Below, piece by piece: positions 35,160 through 46,174 of a DNA stretch of 64,000 nucleotides; the stretch's first letter is position 1; the number at the start of each line of letters is the position of its first letter. The position numbers and the translations under genes are program-made. This DNA comes from Stichopus chloronotus (taxonomy: Eukaryota > Echinodermata > Holothuroidea > Aspidochirotida > Stichopodidae): the NCBI GenBank assembly GCA_021234535.1, contig CM037837.1, positions 9,604,636 to 9,668,635 of the forward strand, read 5' to 3'. The notes under the pieces are model-generated. The model was given only the letters and a program-made list of their open reading frames with translations, was not told the origin of the DNA and ran no database searches.

Positions 35160-37130
35160 AAGCTCTCAGGAGAGGTATCAACAGAACAGAGGCTGCCAGG
35201 AAGTCATAGGGACCACCCCAAGGATACAATGAAATGATACTGGGTGGAGAGAGGTGTTAAGGCAGCAATTGAGGACACAGAGGTTGACGGCAACATCTCA
35301 CAGACTTAAAAGATAAATCGCCCACTTCAAACAACACAGAATCAACAGGATGTTCGCCACCCAACACCTGGTAGAGTGTTCTCTGAGCTGCGCAACAACA
35401 TCAATACCTCAGAGACACCCGAAAGTGAGCAAAATCCTACAAGGAATGTGGAGCAGGATGTACACGCATAACAAAGACGCAAAGTGGGCACAACCCTTCC
35501 AAACACCATTCCAGAGGGCCCAGTTAATCACAAGAACTGAGATCAAACAAAGTCAAGAAGACACCAAGGGCATAATCGACCACCCTGAACATATCCCAGC
35601 CTGGCTCACCACAGGCAGAACTTTGCCTGATTCAGGTACACAAATCAGCAACCACAGGCCAATAACCTGCCTACCTACAACCTGGAAACTGATGTCAGGG
35701 ATCCTGATTAGCCAGATAACTGCCAACCTAAACGAACACCATATTCTCGCACATAAACAGAGAGGCTCACGAAGCGGATGCTGGTCAGATCAACAAATGC
35801 AGATCAACTGCTGATAGACAAAGCCACATCAACCCGGAAACTGCACAGAATGAGGGCACATCGGATTGACCCTAATAGAGATGTAGACCGCCACGCTAAC
35901 TTGCAGGGTGGAACATCTCACCAACATCAAAATCAAGTGCGGTTTATTCCAGGGGGACGCGCTTGCGTTTTCTTTGAGATACACGCTGCGTCGGGCCAGG
36001 CAAATCAACCACCCCCTGTGCGTGGATATTCACCAGTGACAATTGTGCCAAGCAGGTCAAGCATCGTCACAGGAGACATCAAGCTGAGAGGACAGTCTTG
36101 ACCTTGACATTGGAAAAGGATGCCAACCTACATGAAGGATATAAATAAATGGCATACTACAGAATATGGAAAGCAAAGAGAGAGTGGTCAAGGACAAGGC
36201 ATCAGAACAAAATAGAAGCAATCAACACACATGCCCTACTCTCATCACCTCCATGGCAAGCATAATAAACTGGTCGCAAAATGAGCTGCCAGAACTTGAC
36301 AGGACATTCTGTAGCTTTCGAGGAAGAACAGTGGAAGAGGCCTGACTTGAGAGAATTTGCAGCCACATTCCAGTAACATTCCAGTGTGCCGGCCTCAAGG
36401 AATACATTATTGGGAGCCAAGGACTCAGATCCATTGATAGAGGCTGTATGGCAAAATAGGGTGATAACTGGGTACAAACCAAAGAAGGAAACAATGACAG
36501 ACTGGAAAAGAACAATACGAAGAGCAATGGAAGACAAAGACACTCCACGGACAATACCATAGACAAGTCCCACAGATCATTGTCATGGAGAAGACATACC
36601 AATGGCTGAGAGAAGGCACGGGGCTCAAAACTGAAAGTGAGGCAGTCACAACGGCTGCCCAAAACCAAGCCCTGGATACCAAGTGCCATCAGACATAATG
36701 ACTACCTGCCCCAAGATTGACAGACCTCTACAAAACCAGACATAACCACATAGCAGCAGCCCTCCACCATAAGGTGTATCAGCACTACGGGATGAAGACA
36801 GAGCACAGTAACACGTGGCTCCACAAGCATAACTGGAACAAAGAAAACAAAAAAGTTAAGATTCTCAGGGACTTTGAGACACGAATAGACAGAATGATTC
36901 CTGCGAGAAGACAAGAGCAGGTAACAGTGGATAAGAAGGCCAAGCAAGCAACAATTGTAATTGCCGTACCGAAAAATATCCAAAAAAGCGAGAAAGCAAG
37001 GGAGAAATTAGAAAATACCAGGATTTGAGGATATGGGGCATTATGACAAAAGTAGTCCCCATGATGGGTGGGGCACTAGGAGCAATCACGAACAACCTTG
37101 AATCACACGTGGTAGGGATCCCAGAAGCAT
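35160..37130 (+). mobile_element. LINE relic 2, RT and restriction-like endonuclease region
   Basis: Same family as 32440-33850 and more complete at the 3' end. RT words: NHRPITCLPTTWKLMSGILI and LAHKQRGSRSG (35650-35775), then NADQLLIDK after a frame change. After a long decayed stretch come YQWLREGTGLKTE and AAQNQALDTK (36600-36690), then TDLYKTRHNHIAAALHHKVY, VKILRDFETRIDRMIPARRQ, VTVDKKAKQATIVIAVP and TKVVPMMGGALGAI (36720-37085). The last part is the restriction-like endonuclease region, where intact relatives have an Asp before VAVP; here it reads VIAVP, so an acidic position seems lost. Multiple stops make it inactive. Confidence 0.78.
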
Positions 37131-38196
37131 GTCTACATAAATGTGTTATAGTTTATGTACAGACAAACCCAATGGATGGTGAAGTGATGTTGAAAGGTGT
37201 TCTGGGGAGCAATTTGTGTGTTAATGCCACCAGAGAAAGGTTGTGCAAGGCCATCAAAAAAGTTGATCCTCAAGGTATTGTTGAAAACTGTTGAAATATG
37301 GGTGAAAATGTGTAATTTTGTAACAGCTAAAGCAAGTGATATGTGGCAGTAGAGTCCTCACACCTTAAAATGGGAAAGTATCCAAGCTCCCTATATTGAT
37401 ATATCAAGATGAAAACACTGTAAGGATTTGAATGACCGTTGAGCTCTACTGAAACACTGGATTTAATTCATTCAATATGGACTACCTACTATACATGACA
37501 TGTATGGAAACTGTTTCCATTTTTTTAAATACCTTGGTTACAATGGCTTCAGCATTTGACCTTTGGTTTCTCCACCAAAACAAAAAAGTTTTTATGGGCC
37601 TACATGCAAGTATGAGTAATTATCGATGTTTCCTCTTTTTGAGATCCATTGCAATATTCTGTGCACAATGTTTTAATTGTTTGACTTCTGATGATCCTGG
37701 ATGAACTTTGACTTGAAAGCAATACCCTTCTTGTGCTCAATATTATACTCCCACAAATTAAGTATCAAAATTATCCATTATTCCTGTCTTGAAATACTGT
37801 ATTGTATACCGAGGTGCTTGACTTAAATCTCCATCAGAAACTGTATGATTCTTTCTCTTCATTTAGCCTACATACATATCAAGTTTGAAAAGAGTTGATC
37901 ACTTCTAACTTCAGACAATGTGTGCACCAGGCTTAGGCATCTGATGTGTGGTTTTTTAATTGATTTGGTTAGCTTTATTTACACATTAAGGAACGGATGG
38001 CAGTACAAATTTGCAAATATCCCAATAGCACGACCTTGGTCATCGATATCCACCACAAACAGATCTCTTTGGGGTCAATATGGCCAACATACTTGACAAA
38101 TAGTATCAGAATGTCTTTCCTGACTTGAGATATATAAAGACATGCTTGTCAATGCTTGGTTTATGGCGTTCCCAGATATGCTTTGACCTACCCTAA
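37131..38196. repeat. Heavily decayed family N sequence
   Basis: GACCTTTGGTTTCTCCACCA (37559), TTTGACTTCTGATGATCC (37680) and CTTGAGATATATAA (38123) are weak family N matches. No gene is seen. Confidence 0.5.
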
Positions 38197-39230
38197 AACA
38201 ATAGTGTTCAGTTGAATAAAGTTTCAAATAGTTTGCAAATTGTTTCATGCATTGAATGAATCATATATATTTTTGTTCTGTTTACATAATGCAATACTTT
38301 TCTACATTGATATTGTCATTCGTGTTGTACATATGGCAGTTGTATTGTATTATTTAGATGTCAAAGAAGAAATGTTCACAAGTCTTGACACATCTTTCCT
38401 TCTTTTCTAGTAATTTAGTCACAGTTGGTAGAAGTTACATAGTAAATTGTGCAAAATTGTTTTACATATATTGTACTACAAAGTGCAAAGGAAACAAAGC
38501 TAACTGTTTCATGTCATAAAATACATATGGAGACTCTAAAGTCCTTCAGATTGACTTGATATAGACTGGGTTGACTGTTCCACCAAACTCCAAATATAGT
38601 GTAATGGAATCAGCAATTTGTGTAGACAGTTGTAGGAAAAGCAATTGCAGCAACGTGAGCAAGAATACTTGTTTGGAAAAAACATACACCACACATACAA
38701 AACAATAGTGTTCAGTTGAATAAAGTTTCAAATAGTTTGCAAATTGTTTCATGCATTGAATGAATCATATATATTTTTGTTCTGTTTACATAATGCAATA
38801 CTTTTCTACATCGATATTGTCATTCATGTTGTACATATGGCAGTTGTATTGTATTATTTAGATGTCAAAGAAGAAATGTTCACAAGTCTTGACGCATCTT
38901 TCCTTCTTTTGTAGTAATTTAGTCACACTTGGTAGAAGTTACATAGTAAATTGTGCAAAATTGTTTTACATATATTGTACTACAAAGTGCAAAGGAAACA
39001 TAGCTAACTGTTTCATGTCATAAAATACATACGGAGACTCTAAAGTCCTTCAGATTGACTTGATATAGACTGGGTTGACTGTTCCGCCCAACTCCAAATA
39101 GTGTAATGTAATGGAATCAGCAATTTGTGTAGACAGTTGTAGGAAAAGCAATTGCAGCGACGTGAGCAAGAATACTTGTTTGGAAAAAACATACACCACA
39201 CAGGTGTATGTAGTTGTGCCTGAAAGAACT
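38197..39230. repeat. Family M, tandem pair with period about 505 bp
   Basis: Near-identical copies begin AACAATAGTGTTCAGTTGAA at 38197 and 38701. Each contains GTTTGCAAATTGTTTCATGC, AAGTCTTGAC and a final 54-bp unit (38641-38694, 39148-39201) related to the minisatellite monomer. Confidence 0.85.
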
Positions 39231-39299
39231 GTAGTTTTGGGCATTATCTCAACCCTATATGTAGTATACGGGAAGGAGGAACTGTACTTCATTGAGCGA

Positions 39300-39867
39300 T
39301 TAAAAGGATGGTCTAGCCACAAATATAGCTTTGATATGTTAAAGAGTAAGTAATTCTGACCATTTTAGTGAAACTTCCATTCAATTCCCATGTGTGGTTC
39401 CCGAGATATGAGCAGTTGAAGTTGCCACATTTGTTACTGACAGTTTACTTGAAGCAAGAAGGAGTGATGTCATCTCCCCACATTCCTAAAGTATTTTATG
39501 TTTTTCTATAAAATATATACACCATATTTAACACTTCAATATATTGGGATATCATAATGTGAATGTAGGAGGGGTATGAGAGTTTTGTGACCTTCACGTA
39601 ACCAGTATGTAGGCTGACCACCTACTGATGTTAAGTTCAAAATAATAAATTTAAAAATGAAGAAAACATGAGACTCTTTAGCAATGTGAAGAGATGATGT
39701 CACTCCTGTTTGCTTCAAGTTCCCAGTTGGTAGCAAAGGGGGTAACTTCAACTGATAAAATCGTGAGACCCATGCATTGGAACTGAATGGAAGTTTTACT
39801 GTAAGGGTCAGATTTACTTACTCTTAAACATATCAAAGCTAAATTTCTGGCTGGACTGTCCTTTTAA
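39300..39867. mobile_element. Foldback element 1
   Basis: Arms of about 230 bases are inverted copies. The left end reads TTAAAAGGATGGTCTAGCCA and the reverse complement of the right end reads TTAAAAGGACAGTCCAGCCA; both continue into GCTTTGATATGTT and TAAGAGTAAGTAA. There is no coding region, so it looks non-autonomous. Confidence 0.8.
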
Positions 39868-39882
39868 GTCCAAAAAATGACA

Positions 39883-41124
39883 CTTCAAAGGATGGTAGAG
39901 CCGCAAAAATGGCTTTGATATGTTAAAGAGTAAGTAACTCTGACCATCACAGTGAAACTTCCATTTAATTCCCATAAGTGGTTCCTGAGATATGAGCAGT
40001 TGAAGTTGCTATATTTGTTCATGAGAGTTAACTTGAAGCAAGCAGCTGTGATGTCATTTCCCCATATGGATAATGCAATTCATGTTTTTCATTACACTTT
40101 ACACCAAGTTTAATACCTCAATATCTAGTGCTATCATCACAATGTGAATGTATGAGGGGTATGAGAGTTTCGCAACCTTCACATCACCAGTACTTAAACA
40201 AGTTAAAGTGATTGCATGTGTACTGAAAAACCAGAAGGGTAAGATTATGTTTGATCTTAACATTTTCTTTACTTTTAAATGTAAACGTGAGGTTGTACAT
40301 GGACGGACTACGTCTTTCAATGACAGTAACTACTTTGGAAAGCAACGGACTGGAATAAAAACAGCCAAAAACAGAAATCATATTTGAAAATAAATGGTAA
40401 TTACAACAAGCACCTACATAATGAATATAAAATGGTACAGGTCTCACTGGTGTATCAAAAACATACCACTCAAGTTGTCGTTCCTCGATCAGTATCAGGA
40501 AGTGTAGTATTTGGTGAAAGGATGACTTTCTTTACAAATAACCTACAAACTAATCACATCATTGCGGCGTCAGTGATACTGAGTTGCTTTGACTAACTGA
40601 ATATTCAGTACTAGTATAGTTCCCATTGGCTTGTACAAAGAAGAACACCATTGATTTGAATGAAAATTGTCAACCACTACATTCTCGTATTCTGGACTTT
40701 GTGTATTATACTAGAAGAATTTGAAATCATATGGCAGAATTAACCAACTGAAACCTATTGATTTTCCCAAATTGTCTGAAAGGTGCAATTAAAAGCCTTA
40801 CCAAATTTTTGCAGATGAATTTTCACTATTTTTACTTTTTTGTCTATGCATGCAATCACTTTAAGCTGACCACCTATTGATTTCAAAGTCAAAAAAATAA
40901 ATTCTGTAATGAATAAAAACAAAAGACACTTCAGGAATGTGAGGAGATGATGTCACTCCTGCTTGCTTTAAGTTCATAGTTGGTTGCAAAGAGGGTAACT
41001 TCAATTGACAGTATCTTGAGAACCACACATAGAAACTGAAGGGAAGTGTCATAGGAATGGTTAGATTAATTTCAATACTATCGTACATATCACAGCTAAA
41101 TTTGAGGCTGGACCATCCTTTAAA
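39883..41124. mobile_element. Foldback element 2, with insertion
   Basis: The left arm (TTCAAAGGATGGTAGAGCCG at 39883) and the right arm (ending CTGGACCATCCTTTAAA) belong to the same family as element 1. About 650 bases of unrelated sequence lie between the arms (roughly 40200-40850). Only about 15 bases separate it from element 1. Confidence 0.75.
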
Positions 41125-42160
41125 TGGTGGCCCACATCACACGCCTTGAGGTATTCAACCGAAACTTGGTGGGTCAGTAGTCCTTATGTGGGGTACCCAT
41201 GGTATACAAATGATATGGATCGTGATTACACACTAAGGTTAGAGGGGTGAGAAGGAGGGTCCAAAAGTGTGTATATGGATGTGTGTGTATGTGCAAAAGA
41301 GTGTGACGATCTCATCCTAGATGGTAAGTCAGATGAACCTCAAACTTGGTGGATAGGTGCCTGGATATAGGATATAAGTCAGTCAGACTGATGACATCAT
41401 AGGTCAAAGGTCACAAAAACCAAAGCCACATTTTTAACATTCAATCTGTACCTGCAAACATCCCAGAGTGATAAAACTACCATATATTAATAGCAGACAA
41501 TACAAGATTTTTTTTAAAAATATGGATGACATCACAAGGTCAAAGGTCACATGATTAAATGTCATATCGATAAAAAGTGTGTCACAATCTAGACAGTAGG
41601 TTGGCTGAACTTCGAACTTGGTGGGTGGGCGTTCGGGTATGTAGTATATTCTCGCCCAGACCAATGACATCACATGTCAAAGGTCAAGGGTCACAGGTCA
41701 GGAAAAAGCATATTTAGACATTTCTCTATGTGTGAATACTTTAGAATTAAAAAAAATTGATTGTCACAATCCCCTCCTAAATGGCAAGTGGATGACCTTC
41801 AAACTTGGTGGGTAGGTGCTGTTACATGTGGTATAGTGTGTGCCCAGTGGATGATGTCATGGGTCAATTGGTCTAGGATTACATGTTACGAAAAGAAAAG
41901 TACATGTTTAGTATTATCTCTAAGTGTGAATATCCTGGAGTTATAAAACTACCATTCTGGAAAAGGAGACAATACAAGGAATCTGTTAAAATTCCTGATG
42001 ATGTCACTATGTCAAAGGTCACATGGCAAAAAGTCAAATTGACATAAATGCTTTAAAAAGTTTGTCATGATCTTCTCCCAGATGTTCAGTTGGATGAACT
42101 TCAAACTTGGTGGGTAGGGGCCTGGGTTTGAGGTCATAGGTCAAGCCAGGGAGTTGCAAC
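41125..42160 (+). repeat. Tandem family D, about four monomers
   Basis: Monomers of about 180-300 bases repeat CAAACTTGGTGGGTAGGTGC, GATGACATCA and CAAAGGTCACA. Copies start near 41306, 41581, 41763 and 42064. Exact AGGTCAAAGGTCA lies at 41401-41413 and 41537-41549. Confidence 0.82.
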
Positions 42161-42940
42161 TCCCTGGTCAAGGTAACAGTTACTCTAGTGCATAATCCAG
42201 TGTGTTAGGTGCTGGTAATGTATTGCTGCATCTTTGCCTTTCAATGAATGTGACAAGGTATTTCAACCTATGCAACCATGTTTTGGGCTGAGTGATTATT
42301 TCTGGTAGCATTGCCAATGCGTTTGTAGTAGCTATACTCAGTGTACGTTTGTTTGTATAGGGCTACCACACAGTCTTGTTGTACACGAACTAGACTCTAG
42401 TTGTTTCCGCACTAAGAAGATAGAATTGAAGCACGCACAACACGTTTTTCAGGGCATTCAAAACATTCAGGGTGACCACGCTTGCGGAACTGAGGAATAC
42501 TTTAACAGGCACATAATGTATCTCTGGGAATACTATTGATGCACACTCGATTTCTAGGCACATGTGTATGTGCATATGTGTAATTGTGCCATTTGATGAA
42601 TACGCGGTGAACTGTAGGATTGCCTACTTGTTTCTTTGTCTAACGAAGATGCTGGTTGAGACACTGTCATTGTGTTATGCAAAAAAAAAAAATTCCAATG
42701 CCAAATATTGCCAAATCGTCCCATTGCCTAAAAAAATCTAGGAAAAAATTTCTGTCTCCTGAGAGATCATTAGTATTGTAATCTACTGGTCATGGAGAGA
42801 AAATATAGCCTGAAGTAAATGTAAAGCATTTCTCCCTTCAGATTTAAAATTTGTTTCAACAAAAGAAAAAGAAAAAGCATAATTATTTTTATGACTTACA
42901 ACTCGGCAACTGCTGAAGATATGGGGAATGAAAAACTCAC
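42161..42940. other. Intron below CUB3 second half
   Basis: No gene is seen. 42690-42770 weakly matches the intron below the CUB5 and CUB6 second halves. Confidence 0.4.
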
Positions 42941-43100
42941 ATGGTGGAATGAATGTGACAGTACCAAAGTAACCTCTCTCGGTGACAGTACTATCAGTAA
43001 TAAACAACAAGGTCATATAAAAACTTTTGCTGTAAAGTGGTGCCGGAATACCAGTACCGCAGAGTGTTGCAATGTCATAAATGGAATCATCAAGGTAAAC
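42941..43100 (-). CDS. CUB3 second-half exon
   Basis: Exon of 160 nt with acceptor CTCGGTAG and donor GTGAGT. It reads VYLDDSIYDIATLCG with the fourth cysteine, then IPAPLYS, MTLLFITD with the calcium-site Asp, and GYFGTVTFIP. It ends in phase 1. Its sister exons at 2495, 16472 and 27902 share the STVTGRGYFAT strand, here STVTERGYFGT. The intron directly downstream (42.69-42.93 kb) is recognisably homologous to those below the CUB5 and CUB6 second-half exons. Confidence 0.8.
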
Positions 43101-44372
43101 CTACCGAGAGAAACAAATAATAGAACTTAAATACACATAGTCACCTGACTGCATTTTGGGATATCTCTCTTTTTAGTTATTGCGTTTGTGAAATGGAAGA
43201 GTGATCTAATCTGAAGATATCTAATTTACAATTCTTTCCAAAATAATTTTAAAATACTGTCAACATTCTTAGAGGAAAATGGCTCTTGACGAGCAAAGAG
43301 TTTTCCTTGATGGACAATAGGTTCCCGAAAGAACATTGACTCCTTAAGTAAGACCCATAGTTATTAACTAGCTCTCCTAACTTATTCTCGAAGCACCCCA
43401 ATGCAGTTCTTCCCTAAGAGTTTCAGAATAGAAACATGATAGGTTTTTATGACACAAATATGTAAATATATTTAAATCAGAACTTTTGCAAAGTGTGTAT
43501 TCTGAACCACTCAGTCATAAACACACATCAAACAACATAAAAATACACAAGCTTGACTTTTACTGACGAAAATAAAACAGCGTGGTATACATACATCATA
43601 AAGCATCCATGTTTTATAACTTTTGGCAATCAATTGGCAAGCATAATACAAAAAAACATGAAATCGTTTGGTAATTTTCAAACATGTCTAGCCTTCTGAT
43701 GTATTACACTGATGTTCTGGATTTCGGTATTCTTTGTCCTTAAATAATTCAAATGAAAACAGTGTATGTGGAGAACAAATAAAAGGCAAATATGTTCAAG
43801 CCTCTCATTTTTAAATCAGAACAATTGAGTTCTGCTGTGTAATACGCAAGTTCTCTTCACATACTAATGACAAAAGATCAAAGTAAGGGAAATTAAATTT
43901 ACTACATGTGAATGAACATTTAGGAGTGAGAACCAAACAGCTTATCTCTTTCTTTTTTTTTTTTGTTAATCTGTGACAAGACACTTTTCATAATGCAAAT
44001 GCATACAGCCAGCACAATCCAAGATCAAAAATTCGAATTAAGATTTCTGTTATACACTACACATTGGATATGAAACGACTAACTATGCAGTTAACAAGCA
44101 TTATCATCTGATTGCACCCTTAGAAATCCTCGAGAACTTAGCGATATTAACGCAATGTGCAATATGTTCATTGCATTTAACTTATCCTGAATAAACAGTC
44201 CATGCAGATCAATGGATCATCACCGGAGTTTATGACTTAGAGGACAGTAGTGCCATCGACAACTTTGAAAACATGATTCATATTGATTCCACCTATTTAA
44301 CTAAAGACTGCCCATCAATTCCATAGTTTTATTTCTCCCATTCTTCATCAAAGAAATTCCTTCATAACTCAC
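43101..44372. other. CUB3 intra-domain intron, homologous to CUB2 and CUB4-5 introns
   Basis: 43.1-43.5 kb matches 16.7-17.1 kb and 28.1-28.5 kb. 43.8-44.0 kb (GTGACAAGACACTTTTCATA) matches 46.74-46.92 kb. This is the shortest intra-domain intron. Confidence 0.55.
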
Positions 44373-44590
44373 CAGTAGTATGTCCTGAGAGCATCCTGAG
44401 GAGTACTCTAAACTGAAGTCAGAGAAGGTCAGCATGATTGTCTCCTCATAGCTGGCTTGTATTTCTGTGAAACAAAAGAGATCATTACCGTAGTCATTCG
44501 GCCATCCGGGGGAGGTCACGTTAGTACCACTGGTGGTGATTAGTTCGTCATTGCAAGGAACAGCAGAAGATAGAATTGTGTCGTTAAGAG
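44373..44590 (-). CDS. CUB3 first-half exon
   Basis: Exon of 218 nt, the longest first-half exon, with acceptor TTTCTCAACAG and donor GTGAGT. An N-terminal linker (ALNDTILSSAV) precedes the first cysteine, followed by TTSGTNVTSPGWPNDYGND, LFC, TIMLTFSDFSLEY and GCSQD. NVT is a potential N-glycosylation site. The extra linker carries a second sequon, NDT. An in-frame ATG at about 44660 opens a hydrophobic stretch of about 24 residues running into the domain, the most signal-peptide-like of the six, so an alternative start here cannot be ruled out. Its partner is only 1.3 kb downstream. Confidence 0.8.
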
Positions 44591-46014
44591 CTGTTGAGAA
44601 AGTTAATAATGAGATGCAAAACAGAGTAAGAAAGAGAAAGTAGAATACAGAAGACACCATACTTTCTTAAAAGTTGTGTACTCTTGTACACTTAAGTGTT
44701 GCAAATAAGCAAGTAGGAGGTATAGCTACATAAATATTGTGATACAGTCACTGTATTGCTAATAAAAAAGCTTGGTGTGTACTCTCGACATGAAACTGAC
44801 TAGAACAGTTTCAAAACATCGAATAACTAATACCATTTTTTTCCAGAAATTTTTTGAGCACATCAATACTGTGCATAACAATCTATATCCGCAACTACTG
44901 TGGTAATATTTATCATCTCTGAGAGGATTCAGAGTCAGGTAATGAACAGGCCATCGTTTCATGTCAGAATGCTCCTTTCATCCCACCACCAGTTTTGATT
45001 TTTCACTGCCTCAGGTACTTTTTTTTAAGGCAGTTAGCTGCAAATATGGTCCCACCCCGTGACATTCCGTTCCTTTGCTACCTGTTTTTCTTCTTTTTTC
45101 CTCAAATAGACCCCCAGTATTTGAACAAAAAAATGATGAATTCTAAATAACATTTTAAGACATAGTGTAATATGGCTTCTTCCACATGCAGATTTGAAGC
45201 TGCTCACAATGCTGGCTTCTTTTTTTTTCATATTGGTACCACACTAAAACAAGGAACCCTTCTGGAAAAATAAGTCCCACTTAAGCAGAATAACGTATGG
45301 AATAAATCACAGTAAGCATGACTTTTCATTTCCGGACTTAATGTGACTTAAACCGTACTAAATAATCCTCAAACCTGACTTCATTTGAACACCTGACTTG
45401 AAACCAGACTTATTTGTACTTAGCAAAAAATCTTTAAGTGAATGCACAGTGAATTAACTGAAACCTGTGAAGGTACAGAATGGGAAACCTGACTTATGAC
45501 TTATTTCAAATTAAGTCTGGAACTAAGTCACATTTAAGTCTGAAATTGTACACAAAGTGTAAAGCTTTTTTTTTTTTATTAGCTTGTCATTGGAAGTATA
45601 GAGACAATGAATCATGTTGGCAGCAGCCAATGAAAGTGCTAGAGGTCAATATCAGTGCATGCTGGTTTGCCTTCAAGCATGTAGCCATCCGGATGTAACA
45701 CAAGATCTGCTTGTATAGCATGTAGCATGTAGCTTGTATAATTATAGTAGACCCGAATAATAGGTCAGGGTACCTGACTTACTCTACTTCAAGAACCGCC
45801 AATCTGACTTAATATGCCACAAACTGTGGCTAACGTGATTCATTGGTGTATGCATGATCAACCTGACTTAATAAGGTGGTTGACCTGACTTGATATGTCT
45901 GGTTAGGTCAACCTGACTGATTAGTCTGGTTGACTTGACTTAATCTTACCTCAAACATTGACAGCCACATTTTCCCAGGCCATTTACTTTACTGCTGGTG
46001 AAGGAAAAACTCAC
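44591..46014. other. Inter-domain intron with CTGACTT-rich stretch
   Basis: 45290-45950 contains about ten irregularly spaced CCTGACTTA- or CCTGACTTG-like words. Otherwise no gene or known repeat. Confidence 0.45.
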
Positions 46015-46174
46015 CTGACAAACCCCCGATGAATGTGACAGTTCCAAGGTAGCCACTCTCAGTGACATTACTGTCACTCGAGAATTCCAAACGCATCGAA
46101 GGACCAGTGCTGTAAATTGGTTGTGGAAAATCAGAACCACAAAGTACTGCGATGGAGACATCACCATCGAAAAC
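46015..46174 (-). CDS. CUB2 second-half exon
   Basis: Exon of 160 nt (53 codons plus one base) with acceptor TTTGTAG and donor GTGAGT. It reads VFDGDVSIAVLCG, with the fourth cysteine in a classic LCG, then PQPIYSTGPSMRLEFSSD with the calcium-site Asp, and GYLGTVTFIG. This is the most canonical CUB half in the window and completes a four-cysteine domain with 50752-50954. The intron above it (46.2-47.0 kb) resembles the one above the CUB3 second-half exon (43.1-44.2 kb), indicating duplication of a larger block. Confidence 0.8.

Noticed and set aside
32260..37095. Minus-strand open frames of 80-155 codons over the LINE relics
   Set aside because: They are antisense shadows. The plus strand gives recognisable LINE motifs and the minus frames none.
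42941..43130. Plus-strand frame over the CUB3 second-half exon
   Set aside because: It is antisense to a canonical CUB exon with correct splice sites.
44301..44660. A complete single-CUB gene with signal peptide
   Set aside because: The frame holds only half a CUB domain, and the donor GTGAGT at the usual place leads to a matching second-half exon, so I treat the leader as intron unless transcripts show otherwise.
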